Assembly: GCA_027482795.1 (NCBI GenBank)
Contig: JAIXVS010000332.1
Coordinates: 1-17,153 of the forward strand
Source: Rhodobacter sp.
Lineage (GTDB): Bacteria; Pseudomonadota; Alphaproteobacteria; Rhodobacterales; Rhodobacteraceae
DNA length: 17,153 nt
Direction: 5' to 3'
Below, in pieces: positions 6,379 to 13,058 of the stretch (its first letter is position 1; every line of letters begins with the position of its first letter). Under the pieces are notes generated by a model, which worked only from the letters and a program-made list of their open reading frames with translations, was not told where the DNA came from and made no database searches. The translations under genes were made by a program, and so were the position numbers.

Positions 6379-8292
6379 TCACGCCCGCTTCCCCATCACC
6401 GCCACGCCCAGCACGTGCAAAACCTTCGCCTCGATATGGGCGGCGTCCATGCCTGCCACTTCGTACATCCGTTCCGGGCTGGCTTGGTCGATGAAGATAT
6501 CGGGCAGCACCATGGAGCGGAATTTCAGGCCGTGATCGAACACCCCCTCATCGGCCAGCAGTTGGGCCACGTGCGATCCAAATCCGCCCACAGCGCCCTC
6601 TTCAATCGTGATCAGCGCCTCGTGGCTGCGCGCCAGCGACAGAATCATCGCAGCGTCCAGCGGTTTGGCAAAGCGGGCATCGGCGATGGTGGGGGTAATG
6701 CCGCGCGCGCCCAGCGCCTCGGCCGCCTTTTGCACATGCGATAGACGGGTACCAAAGGACAGCAGCGCCACGCGCGCGCCTTGCGCCACGATGCGGCCCT
6801 TGCCAATTTCTAGGGGTACGCCGCGCGCGGGCATTTCCACCCCTACCCCCTCGCCGCGCGGATAGCGAAACGCAATCGGCCCGTCATTATGCGCGGCAGC
6901 GGTCGCCACCATATGCACCAATTCCGCCTCATCCGCCGCCGCCATCACCACCATGCCTGGCAGGTTGGCCAAGAATGCTACATCAAACGCCCCCGCATGG
7001 GTGGCCCCATCCGCCCCCACCAGACCCGCGCGATCAATGGCAAATCGCACGGGCAGGCGCTGAATGGCCACGTCATGCACAACTTGGTCATAACCGCGCT
7101 GCAAAAACGTCGAATAAATTGCGCAAAAGGGTTTCATCCCCCCTGCCGCCAGCCCCGCCGCAAAGGTTACCGCGTGCTGCTCGGCAATGCCCACATCAAA
7201 GCTGCGGGCAGGAAAGCGGGCGGCGAACTTGTCTAGCCCCGTCCCATCGGGCATGGCGGCTGTTACGGCCACAATGCGCGGGTCAGCCTCGGCCTCGGCA
7301 ATCAGCGCCTTGGCAAAGGTGGCGGTATAGCTGGGGGCGTTGCTGGGCGCTTTCACCTGCTCGCCCGTCAGCACATCGAACTTGGCCCGCGCATGGCCGC
7401 GATCTGATGCCGCCTCGGCAGGGGCGTAACCCTTGCCCTTTTTGGTCAGCACATGCAGCAGCACGGGCCCCGTGGCGCGGGCGTGCAACGTGCGCAGCAC
7501 GGGCAGCAATTGATCCAAATCATGCCCATCAATCGGGCCCACATAGGAAAAGCCAAGGCTTTCAAACAGCGTTCCGCCCACGGCCATGCCCTTAAGCATA
7601 TCCTTGGCGCGCTTGGCCCCTTCTTGCAGCGGTTCTGGCAAGAGCGAGACGAACCCCTTCGCCGCCGCCTTCAAATCTTGCATCGGCGCTTCGGCATAAA
7701 GGCGCGACAGATAGGATGACAGCGCGCCAACAGGCGGGGCGATCGACATTTCATTATCGTTCAGCACCACAAACATGCGCCGCCCCAAATGGCCCGCATT
7801 ATTCATCGCCTCAAACGCCATGCCCGCCGACATTGACCCATCACCAATGACCGCAACAGCGTCCCCCGCATCGCCGCCCAATTCTGCCGCCATGGTAAAG
7901 CCCAGCGCCGCCGAAATCGACGTGCTGGAATGGGCCGCGCCGAACGGGTCATACGGGCTTTCACTGCGCTTGGTGAACCCCGATAGCCCCCCCTCGCTGC
8001 GCAAGCTGCGAATGCGCGCCCGCCGCCCCGTTAGAATTTTATGCGGATAGCATTGATGCCCCACATCCCAAATGATCTTATCGCGGGGGGCATTGAACAC
8101 AGCGTGCAAGGCCACGGTCAATTCCACCACACCCAGACCCGCGCCCAAATGCCCGCCCGTCACCGACACCGCCGAAATCGTCTCGGCCCGCAACTCGCCC
8201 GCCAGCTGATGCAAATCGCGGTCGGACAGCGCCCGCAGATCGGATGGAAAGGTCACGCGGTCCAGCATCGGGGTTTTGGGAAGTTCGGTCAT
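6379..8292 (-). CDS. dxs: 1-deoxy-D-xylulose-5-phosphate synthase
   Basis: DXS condenses pyruvate and glyceraldehyde-3-phosphate with thiamine diphosphate, the entry step of the MEP isoprenoid pathway, also feeding thiamine and pyridoxal synthesis. The 637-residue length is normal. Motifs in order: GGHLGAGLGVVELTVALH (46-63), WDVGHQCYPHKILTGR (75-90), HSSTSISAALG (121-131), the thiamine-diphosphate motif GDGSMSAGMAFEAMNNAG (150-167) and VLNDNEMSIAPPVGALS. The pyrimidine-binding domain follows, with DVGIAEQHAVTFAAGLA (catalytic Glu) and DRAGLVGADGATHAG, and then a transketolase C-terminal domain. The ATG at 8292 lies eight bases after the ispA stop, with GAGG just upstream, so the two isoprenoid genes are coupled. 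The mrr gene follows 18 bases after its TGA. Confidence 0.98.
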   Translation of the reverse strand: MTELPKTPMLDRVTFPSDLRALSDRDLHQLAGELRAETISAVSVTGGHLGAGLGVVELTVALHAVFNAPRDKIIWDVGHQCYPHKILTGRRARIRSLRSEGGLSGFTKRSESPYDPFGAAHSSTSISAALGFTMAAELGGDAGDAVAVIGDGSMSAGMAFEAMNNAGHLGRRMFVVLNDNEMSIAPPVGALSSYLSRLYAEAPMQDLKAAAKGFVSLLPEPLQEGAKRAKDMLKGMAVGGTLFESLGFSYVGPIDGHDLDQLLPVLRTLHARATGPVLLHVLTKKGKGYAPAEAASDRGHARAKFDVLTGEQVKAPSNAPSYTATFAKALIAEAEADPRIVAVTAAMPDGTGLDKFAARFPARSFDVGIAEQHAVTFAAGLAAGGMKPFCAIYSTFLQRGYDQVVHDVAIQRLPVRFAIDRAGLVGADGATHAGAFDVAFLANLPGMVVMAAADEAELVHMVATAAAHNDGPIAFRYPRGEGVGVEMPARGVPLEIGKGRIVAQGARVALLSFGTRLSHVQKAAEALGARGITPTIADARFAKPLDAAMILSLARSHEALITIEEGAVGGFGSHVAQLLADEGVFDHGLKFRSMVLPDIFIDQASPERMYEVAGMDAAHIEAKVLHVLGVAVMGKRA

Positions 8293-8300
8293 CTGGGCCT

Positions 8301-9170
8301 CTAATTCTCGCGCGAAATGGTAAAGCGGGCGGCGTCGATCAACAAGTTCGCCCGCGCGCCATAGGGGGCCAATGCCGCCTCGGCGCGGCTGACCAAATCG
8401 CGCGCACGCGCCCGCGCGCCGTCCAGCCCCAACAGCGATACGAACGTCGCCTTGCCCGCCCCCGCATCTTTTTGCAGCCGCTTGCCCGCCGTCGCCTCAT
8501 CGCCCGTCACATCCAAAATGTCATCGGCGATCTGAAAGGCAAGGCCCAGCGCAGCGGCATAGGCGCGCAGCGGGGCTAAATCTTGGCCTGCCATACGCGC
8601 GCCCGCCATGGCCGACCATTCAATCAGCGCCCCCGTCTTGCCCGCTTGCAGGGCGGTAATTTCATCCAGCGTCAGCGGCGCAGCAGCCGTTTCGGCAGCA
8701 ATATCCAGCGCCTGCCCCAGCACCATGCCCTCGGCCCCCGCCGCAATGGCAAGGCTGCGCACCAGATCAATGCGCACTTCGGCAGGCCCAATCTCTGGCG
8801 CGCAGACCAGCTCGAACGCCAGCGTTTGCAGCGCGTCCCCCGCCAGTATCGCGGTGGCCTCATCCCATTTGATATGCACTGTCGGCAGGCCGCGCCGCAA
8901 ATCGTCATTGTCCATCGCGGGCAGATCATCATGCACTAGCGAATAGGCATGAAGCGCCTCTATCGCCGCAGCGGCAGGCATGGCCGCAGCCTGATCGACC
9001 CCCAACATCCGCGCCGACTCCAGCACCAAAAACCCGCGCAGCCGCTTGCCCCCCGCGCTGGCATAGCGCATGGCCGCCGTCACGGGCACATCGCCCTTGG
9101 CCTGCAAAACGCGGTCAAGGTAATCGCCAATGGCCGCCGCATCAGCGGCAAGTTGCGCGGAAAAGCTCAC
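8301..9170 (-). CDS. ispA: Short-chain polyprenyl (farnesyl) diphosphate synthase
   Basis: This enzyme adds isopentenyl diphosphate to allylic diphosphates to make geranyl/farnesyl diphosphate. The 289-residue product has GGKRLRG (40-46) and the first Asp-rich motif DDLPAMD (81-87) in the context HAYSLVHDDLPAMDNDDLRRG, typical of IspA. It also has GD-x-LQTLAFE (111-120), GQALDI, and the second Asp-rich motif DDILDVTGD (216-224). The start is GTG at 9170: it overlaps the xseB stop as GTGA, has GGAGGGG just upstream, and begins the family-like sequence (M)SFSAQLAADAAAIGDYL. The frame stays open to 9263, but that stretch lies inside xseB and resembles no part of the family. Product chain length (C15, or C20 as in CrtE) cannot be proved, but the motif context favours C15. 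Confidence 0.95.
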   Translation of the reverse strand: MSFSAQLAADAAAIGDYLDRVLQAKGDVPVTAAMRYASAGGKRLRGFLVLESARMLGVDQAAAMPAAAAIEALHAYSLVHDDLPAMDNDDLRRGLPTVHIKWDEATAILAGDALQTLAFELVCAPEIGPAEVRIDLVRSLAIAAGAEGMVLGQALDIAAETAAAPLTLDEITALQAGKTGALIEWSAMAGARMAGQDLAPLRAYAAALGLAFQIADDILDVTGDEATAGKRLQKDAGAGKATFVSLLGLDGARARARDLVSRAEAALAPYGARANLLIDAARFTISREN

Positions 9171-9403
9171 AGCCCCTCCACAGGCGTTGTGCCCACCGCG
9201 CGCCCTTCGGATGCGCGGATCAATTCCACCTTTTCCTCGGCCTCTTTCAGCTTGGCCGCGCAATGCGCCTTCAGCGCCGCACCGCGATCATACAGAATAA
9301 GGCTTTGCTCCAGCGCCACTTCGCCGCGCTCTAACTGGCCCACAACGGCCTCCAGCGCGGCCATCGCCTCTTCAAAGCTCATCTTTGCAATGTCGTCACT
9401 CAT
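9167..9403 (-). CDS. xseB: Exodeoxyribonuclease VII small subunit
   Basis: XseB binds the XseA large subunit to form exonuclease VII, which degrades single-stranded DNA. The 78-residue product is the usual length. It shows the family core MSFEEAMAALEAVVGQLERGEVALEQSLILYDRG (residues 8-41) followed by a helical tail LKAHCAAKLKEAEEKVELI. Its ATG lies within the last codons of the deacetylase gene (ATGAGTGA, eight shared bases), and its TGA overlaps the ispA GTG start. This overlapping order, deacetylase-like gene, xseB, ispA, dxs, is a familiar alphaproteobacterial arrangement. xseA is not in the window. Confidence 0.96.
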   Translation of the reverse strand: MSDDIAKMSFEEAMAALEAVVGQLERGEVALEQSLILYDRGAALKAHCAAKLKEAEEKVELIRASEGRAVGTTPVEGL

Positions 9404-10319
9404 CCGCGTCCCCCCTCATCGCCGCCACATGCACGCGCACGCAATCCTCCAGCGCAGCCAAATCATACCCGCCCTCAAGGCAGGATACCACAGGCGCATT
9501 GCCGCTTTCCCGCGCAATATCGCACAGCCCGCGCGTCACCCAAGCATAATCTGCCGTGCCCCAACCCAGCCCGCCCAAAGGATCATCTCGGTGCGCATCA
9601 AACCCCGCCGAAATCAGGATCAGTTGCGGCTGATAGTCGCGCAGTACAGGAAAGACCGCCCCCGCGTAAGCCGCGCGCATCGCCGCAGACCCGCCAGCGG
9701 CGCGCAGGGGTATATTCACAATCTGCCCATGCGCGCCGCGCTCATCTGCCGCGCCTGTTCCGGGATATAAGGGTGATTGATGGGTCGAGAAAAACCGCAC
9801 CCCCGCCTCATCCCACAAGCAATCTTGCGTGCCATTGCCGTGATGCACATCAAAATCCACCACCGCCACACGGGCAAGGCCGTGGTGATGCACCGCCCGC
9901 ATCGCCGCAATCGCCACGTTCGAAAACAGACAAAACCCCATCGCCTGATCCCGCTCGGCATGATGGCCAGGTGGGCGGGCTACCACAAAGGCGCGCCCGT
10001 CCTGCCCCGCCAGCACCGCATCCACCGCCGCCACCGCCCCGCCCACCGCGCGCAACGCCGCTTCAAGCGATCCCTCCGACATAAACGTATCGCCATCAAG
10101 CTGCGCCCAACCTTGGCTCGGTGCCGCCCCCGTCACCCGCGCCAGATGCGCCGCCGAATGCGCGCGCAAAATGTCGGTCTCATCCCCCAATGGGCTTTCG
10201 CGCCACTGCGCCGCCGCCCCCTCCAACCCGCGCAGTACCGCCGCCACCCGCGCCACCCGTTCGGGATGCCCGTCAGGTGTCACATGCCCTGCACTGGCCT
10301 TTGAATGAAAAATCAACAT
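9396..10319 (-). CDS. Histone-deacetylase-superfamily protein, 307 aa
   Basis: Members are zinc hydrolases that remove acyl groups from lysines, polyamines or small molecules; the bacterial substrate here is unknown. The motifs are complete: RPPGHHAE (115-122, catalytic His119/His120), the metal ligands Asp157 and His159 in VDFDVHHGNGTQ, Asp241 in SAGFDAHRDDPLGG, and the transition-state Tyr285 in EGGYDL. The N-terminus HP-E-R-V (18-22) is also standard. Starting at ATG 10319 gives the family-like MLIFHSKASAGH. The open frame runs to a TTG at 10337, but those six extra residues come from the conserved intergenic element, whose AAGAAG stretch lies just before the ATG and may serve as a weak ribosome site. 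It is first in the run with xseB, ispA and dxs, overlapping xseB by eight bases. Confidence 0.94.
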   Translation of the reverse strand: MLIFHSKASAGHVTPDGHPERVARVAAVLRGLEGAAAQWRESPLGDETDILRAHSAAHLARVTGAAPSQGWAQLDGDTFMSEGSLEAALRAVGGAVAAVDAVLAGQDGRAFVVARPPGHHAERDQAMGFCLFSNVAIAAMRAVHHHGLARVAVVDFDVHHGNGTQDCLWDEAGVRFFSTHQSPLYPGTGAADERGAHGQIVNIPLRAAGGSAAMRAAYAGAVFPVLRDYQPQLILISAGFDAHRDDPLGGLGWGTADYAWVTRGLCDIARESGNAPVVSCLEGGYDLAALEDCVRVHVAAMRGDADE

Positions 10320-10320
10320 C

Positions 10321-10352
10321 GCTTCTTTTCTTCTCAAATATCCACAGGGGGA
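10321..10352 (-). repeat. Conserved post-operon element, copy 2
   Basis: Read on the minus strand: a T, CCCCC, TGT, GGATATTTGA and GAAGAAAAGAAG, directly behind two tandem hairpins that follow petR. Copy 1 at 4784-4820 has the same order and spacing. Here the purine-rich end falls two bases before the deacetylase ATG, so it may also supply its ribosome binding sequence. Confidence 0.7.
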
Positions 10353-10401
10353 GTCGGTGAAGGCTTGCCTTCTCCGACGGGGGCGCGTGCGCCCCCTTTT
10401 T
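10353..10401. terminator. Two adjacent hairpins between petR and the deacetylase gene
   Basis: Hairpin 1 is GGGGGCG/CGCCCCC (10379-10385 with 10390-10396). Hairpin 2 abuts it at 10353-10378: GTCGG/CCGAC plus GAAGGC/GCCTTC with one central mismatch. On the plus strand hairpin 1 is followed by five T (10397-10401), the form of an intrinsic terminator. On the minus strand, where petR is transcribed, the tract is on the wrong side and two GC-rich stems follow petR without a T-run. Confidence 0.65.
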
Positions 10402-10406
10402 CTGCC

Positions 10407-11129
10407 TCAATCAGGCTGAAGCATATATCCCTCGCCGCGCACCGTTTGCAAATAACGCGGCTGTTTTGGATCGGATTCAATCTTGCGGCGCAACCGCGTG
10501 ATCTGCACATCAACCGCCCGCTCGCCGCCACCCTCACCGCCGCCATCCGTACTATCGGCCATCCCACCCGCCAAACCCTCGCGCGAAATCGGGCTGCTCG
10601 GCTGGGCGGCAAAGGCGCGCATCAGCGCAGCCTCGGTCGCGGTCAGGCGCACCAGTTCCGCCCCGCGCCACAACTCTCCCCGCTCGGGGTCATACCGCAC
10701 TTCGCCCAAATGCAACATTTTGGGGCGCTGCGGCGCAGCAGGCGCGGGCGCGCGGCGCAAAATGGCACTGATGCGCAGCACCAATTCCTTTGGCTCAAAC
10801 GGCTTGACCAAGTAATCATCCGCCCCCGCCTCCAGCCCATCAATACGGTGGACAGTCTCGCCCTTGGCTGTCAGCAGCAAAATCGGCATCACCGACGATT
10901 TGCGCAATTCGCGCGTCAGCGCCACGCCATCCTCGCCTGGCATCATCACATCCAAAATCGCCAGATCAAACTCTAGCCCCGCCAACAAACGCCGCGCTTG
11001 GGCCGCATCGCGCGCGACCGTCACCAAAAACCCCGAACGGATCAGATATTTTTGCAACAGGCTGCGGATGCGTTCATCATCATCGACCACCAGCAAATGC
11101 GGCTGCATCTCATTTTGGGTCAAGCTCAT
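10407..11129 (-). CDS. petR: OmpR-family response regulator, PetR-like
   Basis: This is a two-domain DNA-binding response regulator of 240 residues. The receiver domain (about 10-125) has the acidic pocket DDDE (16-19), phospho-acceptor Asp60 in LDVMMPGEDG, Thr87 and Lys109 in YLVKPF. The C-terminal winged helix (about 138-238) has LTATEAALMRAF and RAVDVQITRLRRKIESDP, and ends in the wing YLQTVRGEGYML. A Gly/Asp-rich stretch (about 185-200, DSTDGGGEGGG) lies before the recognition helix. In Rhodobacter capsulatus the linked petP-petR genes were found upstream of the cytochrome bc1 operon, and petR was needed for respiratory and photosynthetic growth. The name rests on the MarR-OmpR pairing plus sequence character. 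No histidine kinase is adjacent. Its ATG overlaps the stop of the restored petP frame (ATGA). Confidence 0.88.
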   Translation of the reverse strand: MSLTQNEMQPHLLVVDDDERIRSLLQKYLIRSGFLVTVARDAAQARRLLAGLEFDLAILDVMMPGEDGVALTRELRKSSVMPILLLTAKGETVHRIDGLEAGADDYLVKPFEPKELVLRISAILRRAPAPAAPQRPKMLHLGEVRYDPERGELWRGAELVRLTATEAALMRAFAAQPSSPISREGLAGGMADSTDGGGEGGGERAVDVQITRLRRKIESDPKQPRYLQTVRGEGYMLQPD

Positions 11130-11633
11130 GACGCACCATCCTTCGCGCCCTGAATTTGGGCCTGATATTGGGCCTGATATTGGCGGCGCTGCTCATCATC
11201 CATCATCGCTTCCAAAACGGTGCGAAACCCTGCCACGGCCACGGGCCCCGCCGCGCGATAAGCGCTGCGCATCCGACAGGCTGCGCTCCAACGCCGCGCC
11301 CTTTTCAGTCAAATACAAATGCCGCTCGCGCCGATCTTTGCGACCCACCCGCGCCTCAACCAAACCATCCTCAAAAAGGCTGCGCAAAACGCGGTTCAGC
11401 GACTGCTTTGTCACCCCCAGAATATCCAGCAAATTACCCACTGTCGTGCCGGGTGCACGATGAATAAAATGCACCGCACGGTGATGGGCGCGGCCATAAT
11501 CCAGCCCTTGTAAAATGCGGTCGGGGTCAGAGGTAAAGCCGCGGTAGGCGAAAAACATCGCCTCGATCCCGCGGCGCAGGTTCTCATCCGTCAAAAACAG
11601 CAGGCTATCATCGCCTGATTTTGCATCCACCAT
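11126..11633 (-). pseudogene. petP: MarR-family regulator PetP-like, frameshifted near the 3' end
   Basis: Residues 1-124 are a good MarR protein: helix GIEAMFFAYRGF, then a winged helix TVGNLLDILGVTKQSLNRVLRSLFEDGLVEARVGRKDRRERHLYLTEKG (64-112). After ERSLSDAQR the frame becomes an Arg/Gly-rich tail and stops at 11196. In another minus-strand frame (11272 to 11126) the sequence reads MRSAYRAAGPVAVAGFR, TVLEAMMDDEQRRQYQA and on, ending in TGA that overlaps the petR ATG by the usual four bases. This looks like the true C-terminal dimerisation helix, so petP has lost its frame at about 11262-11272. The two parts total 172 residues if one missing 11-bp copy is restored. The start ATG at 11633 has AGGGGG upstream. 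A sequencing or assembly error is an equal explanation. If the shift is real, the DNA-binding domain remains but dimerisation is probably impaired. Confidence 0.82.
11158..11181 (-). repeat. Two perfect 12-bp tandem copies in the petP tail
   Basis: On the plus strand GGGCCTGATATT occurs twice in succession, with a degenerate third copy to the left (11146-11157). In the restored petP frame it encodes the repeated tetrapeptide YQAQ. The unit is a multiple of three, so copy change keeps frame. Confidence 0.8.
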
Positions 11634-11653
11634 GTCGCACCCCCTATGGGCGC

Positions 11654-11682
11654 AATTTATGTCAGCCTTGTTGACATTCCAA
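11654..11682 (-). promoter_or_regulatory. Candidate petP promoter with MarR-type palindromic operator
   Basis: ATGTCA (11659-11664) and TGACAT (11672-11677) form an inverted repeat with a seven-base spacer. On the minus strand, TTGGAA (11682-11677) and TAAATT (11659-11654) are a possible -35/-10 pair exactly 17 bases apart, and the palindrome fills that spacer. The -10 ends about 20 bases before the petP ATG. The same palindrome includes TTGACA on the plus strand (11671-11676), a possible -35 towards ilvE, but no good -10 follows. MarR proteins commonly repress their own promoter through such sites; binding here is inference. Confidence 0.5.
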
Positions 11683-11774
11683 GGGGAAACTGGTACCGAA
11701 TCGCCGATTTAGCGCAAGATTATGTCCGAAACGGGCCTATCATGCGCAACATTCGCAAATCTTAGGGGGATGCT

Positions 11775-12641
11775 ATGGCAGGCTATGACGATCGGGACGG
11801 ATTCATCTGGATGGATGGCAAACTGGTAGAATGGCGCAGCGCCAATGTGCATATTCTAACCCACGCGCTGCATTACGCCTCCTCGGTGTTCGAGGGCGAG
11901 CGCTGCTATAACGGCAAAATTTTCAAATCAGTCGAACATTCGCAGCGCCTGCGCAAATCGGGCGAACTTTTGGATATGGAACTGCCCTTTTCGGTAGAAG
12001 AGATCGAGGCCGCCAAAGCTGCAACGCTTGCGGCCAACAACCTCACCGATGGCTATGTGCGCGCCATCGCATGGCGCGGCGCAGGCGAAGATATGGGCGT
12101 GGCATCCAAGAAAAACCCCATCCGCATGGCCGTGGCCGTCTGGTCTTGGGGCAATTACTATGGCGATGCTAAGACGCGCGGCGCCAAACTCGACATCGCA
12201 AAATGGAAACGCCCCAGCCCCGAAACCATCCCCCACGCAGCCAAAGCGGCAGGCCTTTATATGATCTGCACCATGTCCAAACACGCAGCCGAGGCGAAGG
12301 GCTGCTCGGACGCAATGATGTTTGATTATCGCGGCTATGTCGCCGAAGCCACAGGCGCGAATATCTTCTTTGTGAAAGACGGCGAGGTGCACACCCCCCT
12401 GCCAGACGCGTTCCTAAACGGCATCACACGCCAAACAGTGGTCGGTATGCTGCGCGATAAAGGCATCACCGTGCATGAACGTCACATCATGCCAGCCGAA
12501 CTGGAAGCCTTCCAACAATGCTGGCTCACAGGCACCGCCGCCGAAGTCACCCCCGTGGGCCAAATCGGCGATTACAATTTCGAAGTGGGCAGCCTGACAC
12601 AAACCATCGCGTCCGATTACGAAAAACTGGTGCGGGCTTGA
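11775..12641 (+). CDS. ilvE: Branched-chain amino acid aminotransferase
   Basis: IlvE is the PLP enzyme that exchanges amino groups between glutamate and the 2-keto acids of valine, leucine and isoleucine. The 288-residue product is a fold type IV (class IV) aminotransferase of usual length. It begins with the substrate loop HILTHALHYASSVFEGERCYNG (26-47), has the PLP lysine K157 in HAAKAAGLY, and then the signature DYRGYVAEATGANIFFVKDGEVHTPLPDAFLNGITRQTV (184-222, Glu191 contacting the pyridine nitrogen). ITRQTV and TGTAAEVTPV complete the phosphate-binding part. AGGGGGA lies four bases before the ATG at 11775. The gene is divergent from petP across a 141-base regulatory region. A D-amino-acid or 4-amino-4-deoxychorismate lyase assignment is less likely given the length and the HALHYASSVFEG loop. 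Confidence 0.94.
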   Translation: MAGYDDRDGFIWMDGKLVEWRSANVHILTHALHYASSVFEGERCYNGKIFKSVEHSQRLRKSGELLDMELPFSVEEIEAAKAATLAANNLTDGYVRAIAWRGAGEDMGVASKKNPIRMAVAVWSWGNYYGDAKTRGAKLDIAKWKRPSPETIPHAAKAAGLYMICTMSKHAAEAKGCSDAMMFDYRGYVAEATGANIFFVKDGEVHTPLPDAFLNGITRQTVVGMLRDKGITVHERHIMPAELEAFQQCWLTGTAAEVTPVGQIGDYNFEVGSLTQTIASDYEKLVRA

Positions 12642-12650
12642 ACTATCCAA

Positions 12651-12680
12651 TGGTGCGAAGGCAGAAATGCTTTTGCGCCA
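12651..12680 (+). terminator. 13-bp hairpin with GAAA tetraloop after ilvE
   Basis: Positions 12651-12663 pair with 12668-12680 along 13 consecutive base pairs (three are G-T), closing the loop GAAA (12664-12667). It starts nine bases after the ilvE stop. TAAAA follows rather than a T-tract, so intrinsic termination on the plus strand is uncertain. Read from the other side it precedes the end of the small membrane-protein gene, so it may serve both convergent genes. Confidence 0.6.
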
Positions 12681-12721
12681 TAAAACCCAAAGCCCAAAAG
12701 GGCCACACATGTAGGGTAGGG

Positions 12722-13045
12722 TTATCGTCTGTCACTTGACCCGAAAAGGTAACCTAATGCTAGCGAAACTAAACCAGAAACGACAGACAGTAATTTGAAA
12801 AACAACTCTGAGTCTTTTGCAATATCGAGTCGAACAAACGCCAACATTGCAAAGATAAAACAAAGCAAAATAACTACAAGAGCAACGTTTCCAGGCTTTT
12901 CCGACCGTGAGCCGAACACCGCTCCTACCCAGCCGCGCTCGTTCTTGTGCATGTTGTTTTCATGAGCATTTTTTGCTTCTTGAATAGCTAACTCATCAGG
13001 CGCGCGAACAGTTGGCTCAACGCCACGTGCTTGTTCGGCAGTCAC
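12722..13045 (-). CDS. Small two-helix membrane protein, putative toxin partner of the Panacea protein
   Basis: I do not recognise a named family. The 107-residue product has a polar N-terminal half (AIQEAKNAHENNMHKNERGW) and two hydrophobic helices near the C-terminus, about 53-71 (NVALVVILLCFIFAMLAF) and 84-102 (KLLSVVSGLVSLALGYLFG), separated by a short charged loop RLDIAKDSE. It ends SSDRR. I chose GTG at 13045 because CAAGGA lies just upstream and the start falls 13 bases after the upstream gene's stop. An ATG at 13102 would add 19 residues, overlap that gene by 44 bases and has no ribosome site. Antitoxin-first order, tight spacing and small size fit a toxin of the membrane-disrupting kind reported for Panacea systems. 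Toxicity is inference. Low-GC codon use matches the upstream partner and differs from the flanks. Confidence 0.72.
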   Translation of the reverse strand: MTAEQARGVEPTVRAPDELAIQEAKNAHENNMHKNERGWVGAVFGSRSEKPGNVALVVILLCFIFAMLAFVRLDIAKDSELFFKLLSVVSGLVSLALGYLFGSSDRR

Positions 13046-13058
13046 CGTTTCCTTGACG

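Noticed and set aside
9171..9263. N-terminal extension of the prenyl synthase frame
   Set aside because: The extra 31 residues lie inside xseB, are Arg/Gly-rich and unlike the family; GTG at 9170 with GTGA overlap fits better.
6340..9770. Several plus-strand frames of 80-270 codons opposite dxs, ispA, xseB and the deacetylase
   Set aside because: All are Arg/His/Ala/Pro-rich shadows without ribosome sites or recognisable domains; the minus-strand genes have full catalytic motifs.
11196..11261. Arg/Gly-rich PetP tail SRGGARGRGRVSHR as a genuine nucleic-acid binding extension
   Set aside because: The alternative frame gives a normal helical MarR C-terminus and the ATGA overlap with petR, so the RGG-like tail is better explained as an out-of-frame product.
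12651..12680. tRNA fragment or attachment site at the cassette edge
   Set aside because: The end resembles ...GCACCA on one strand, but no tRNA arms are present and I found no matching direct repeat at the other cassette end.
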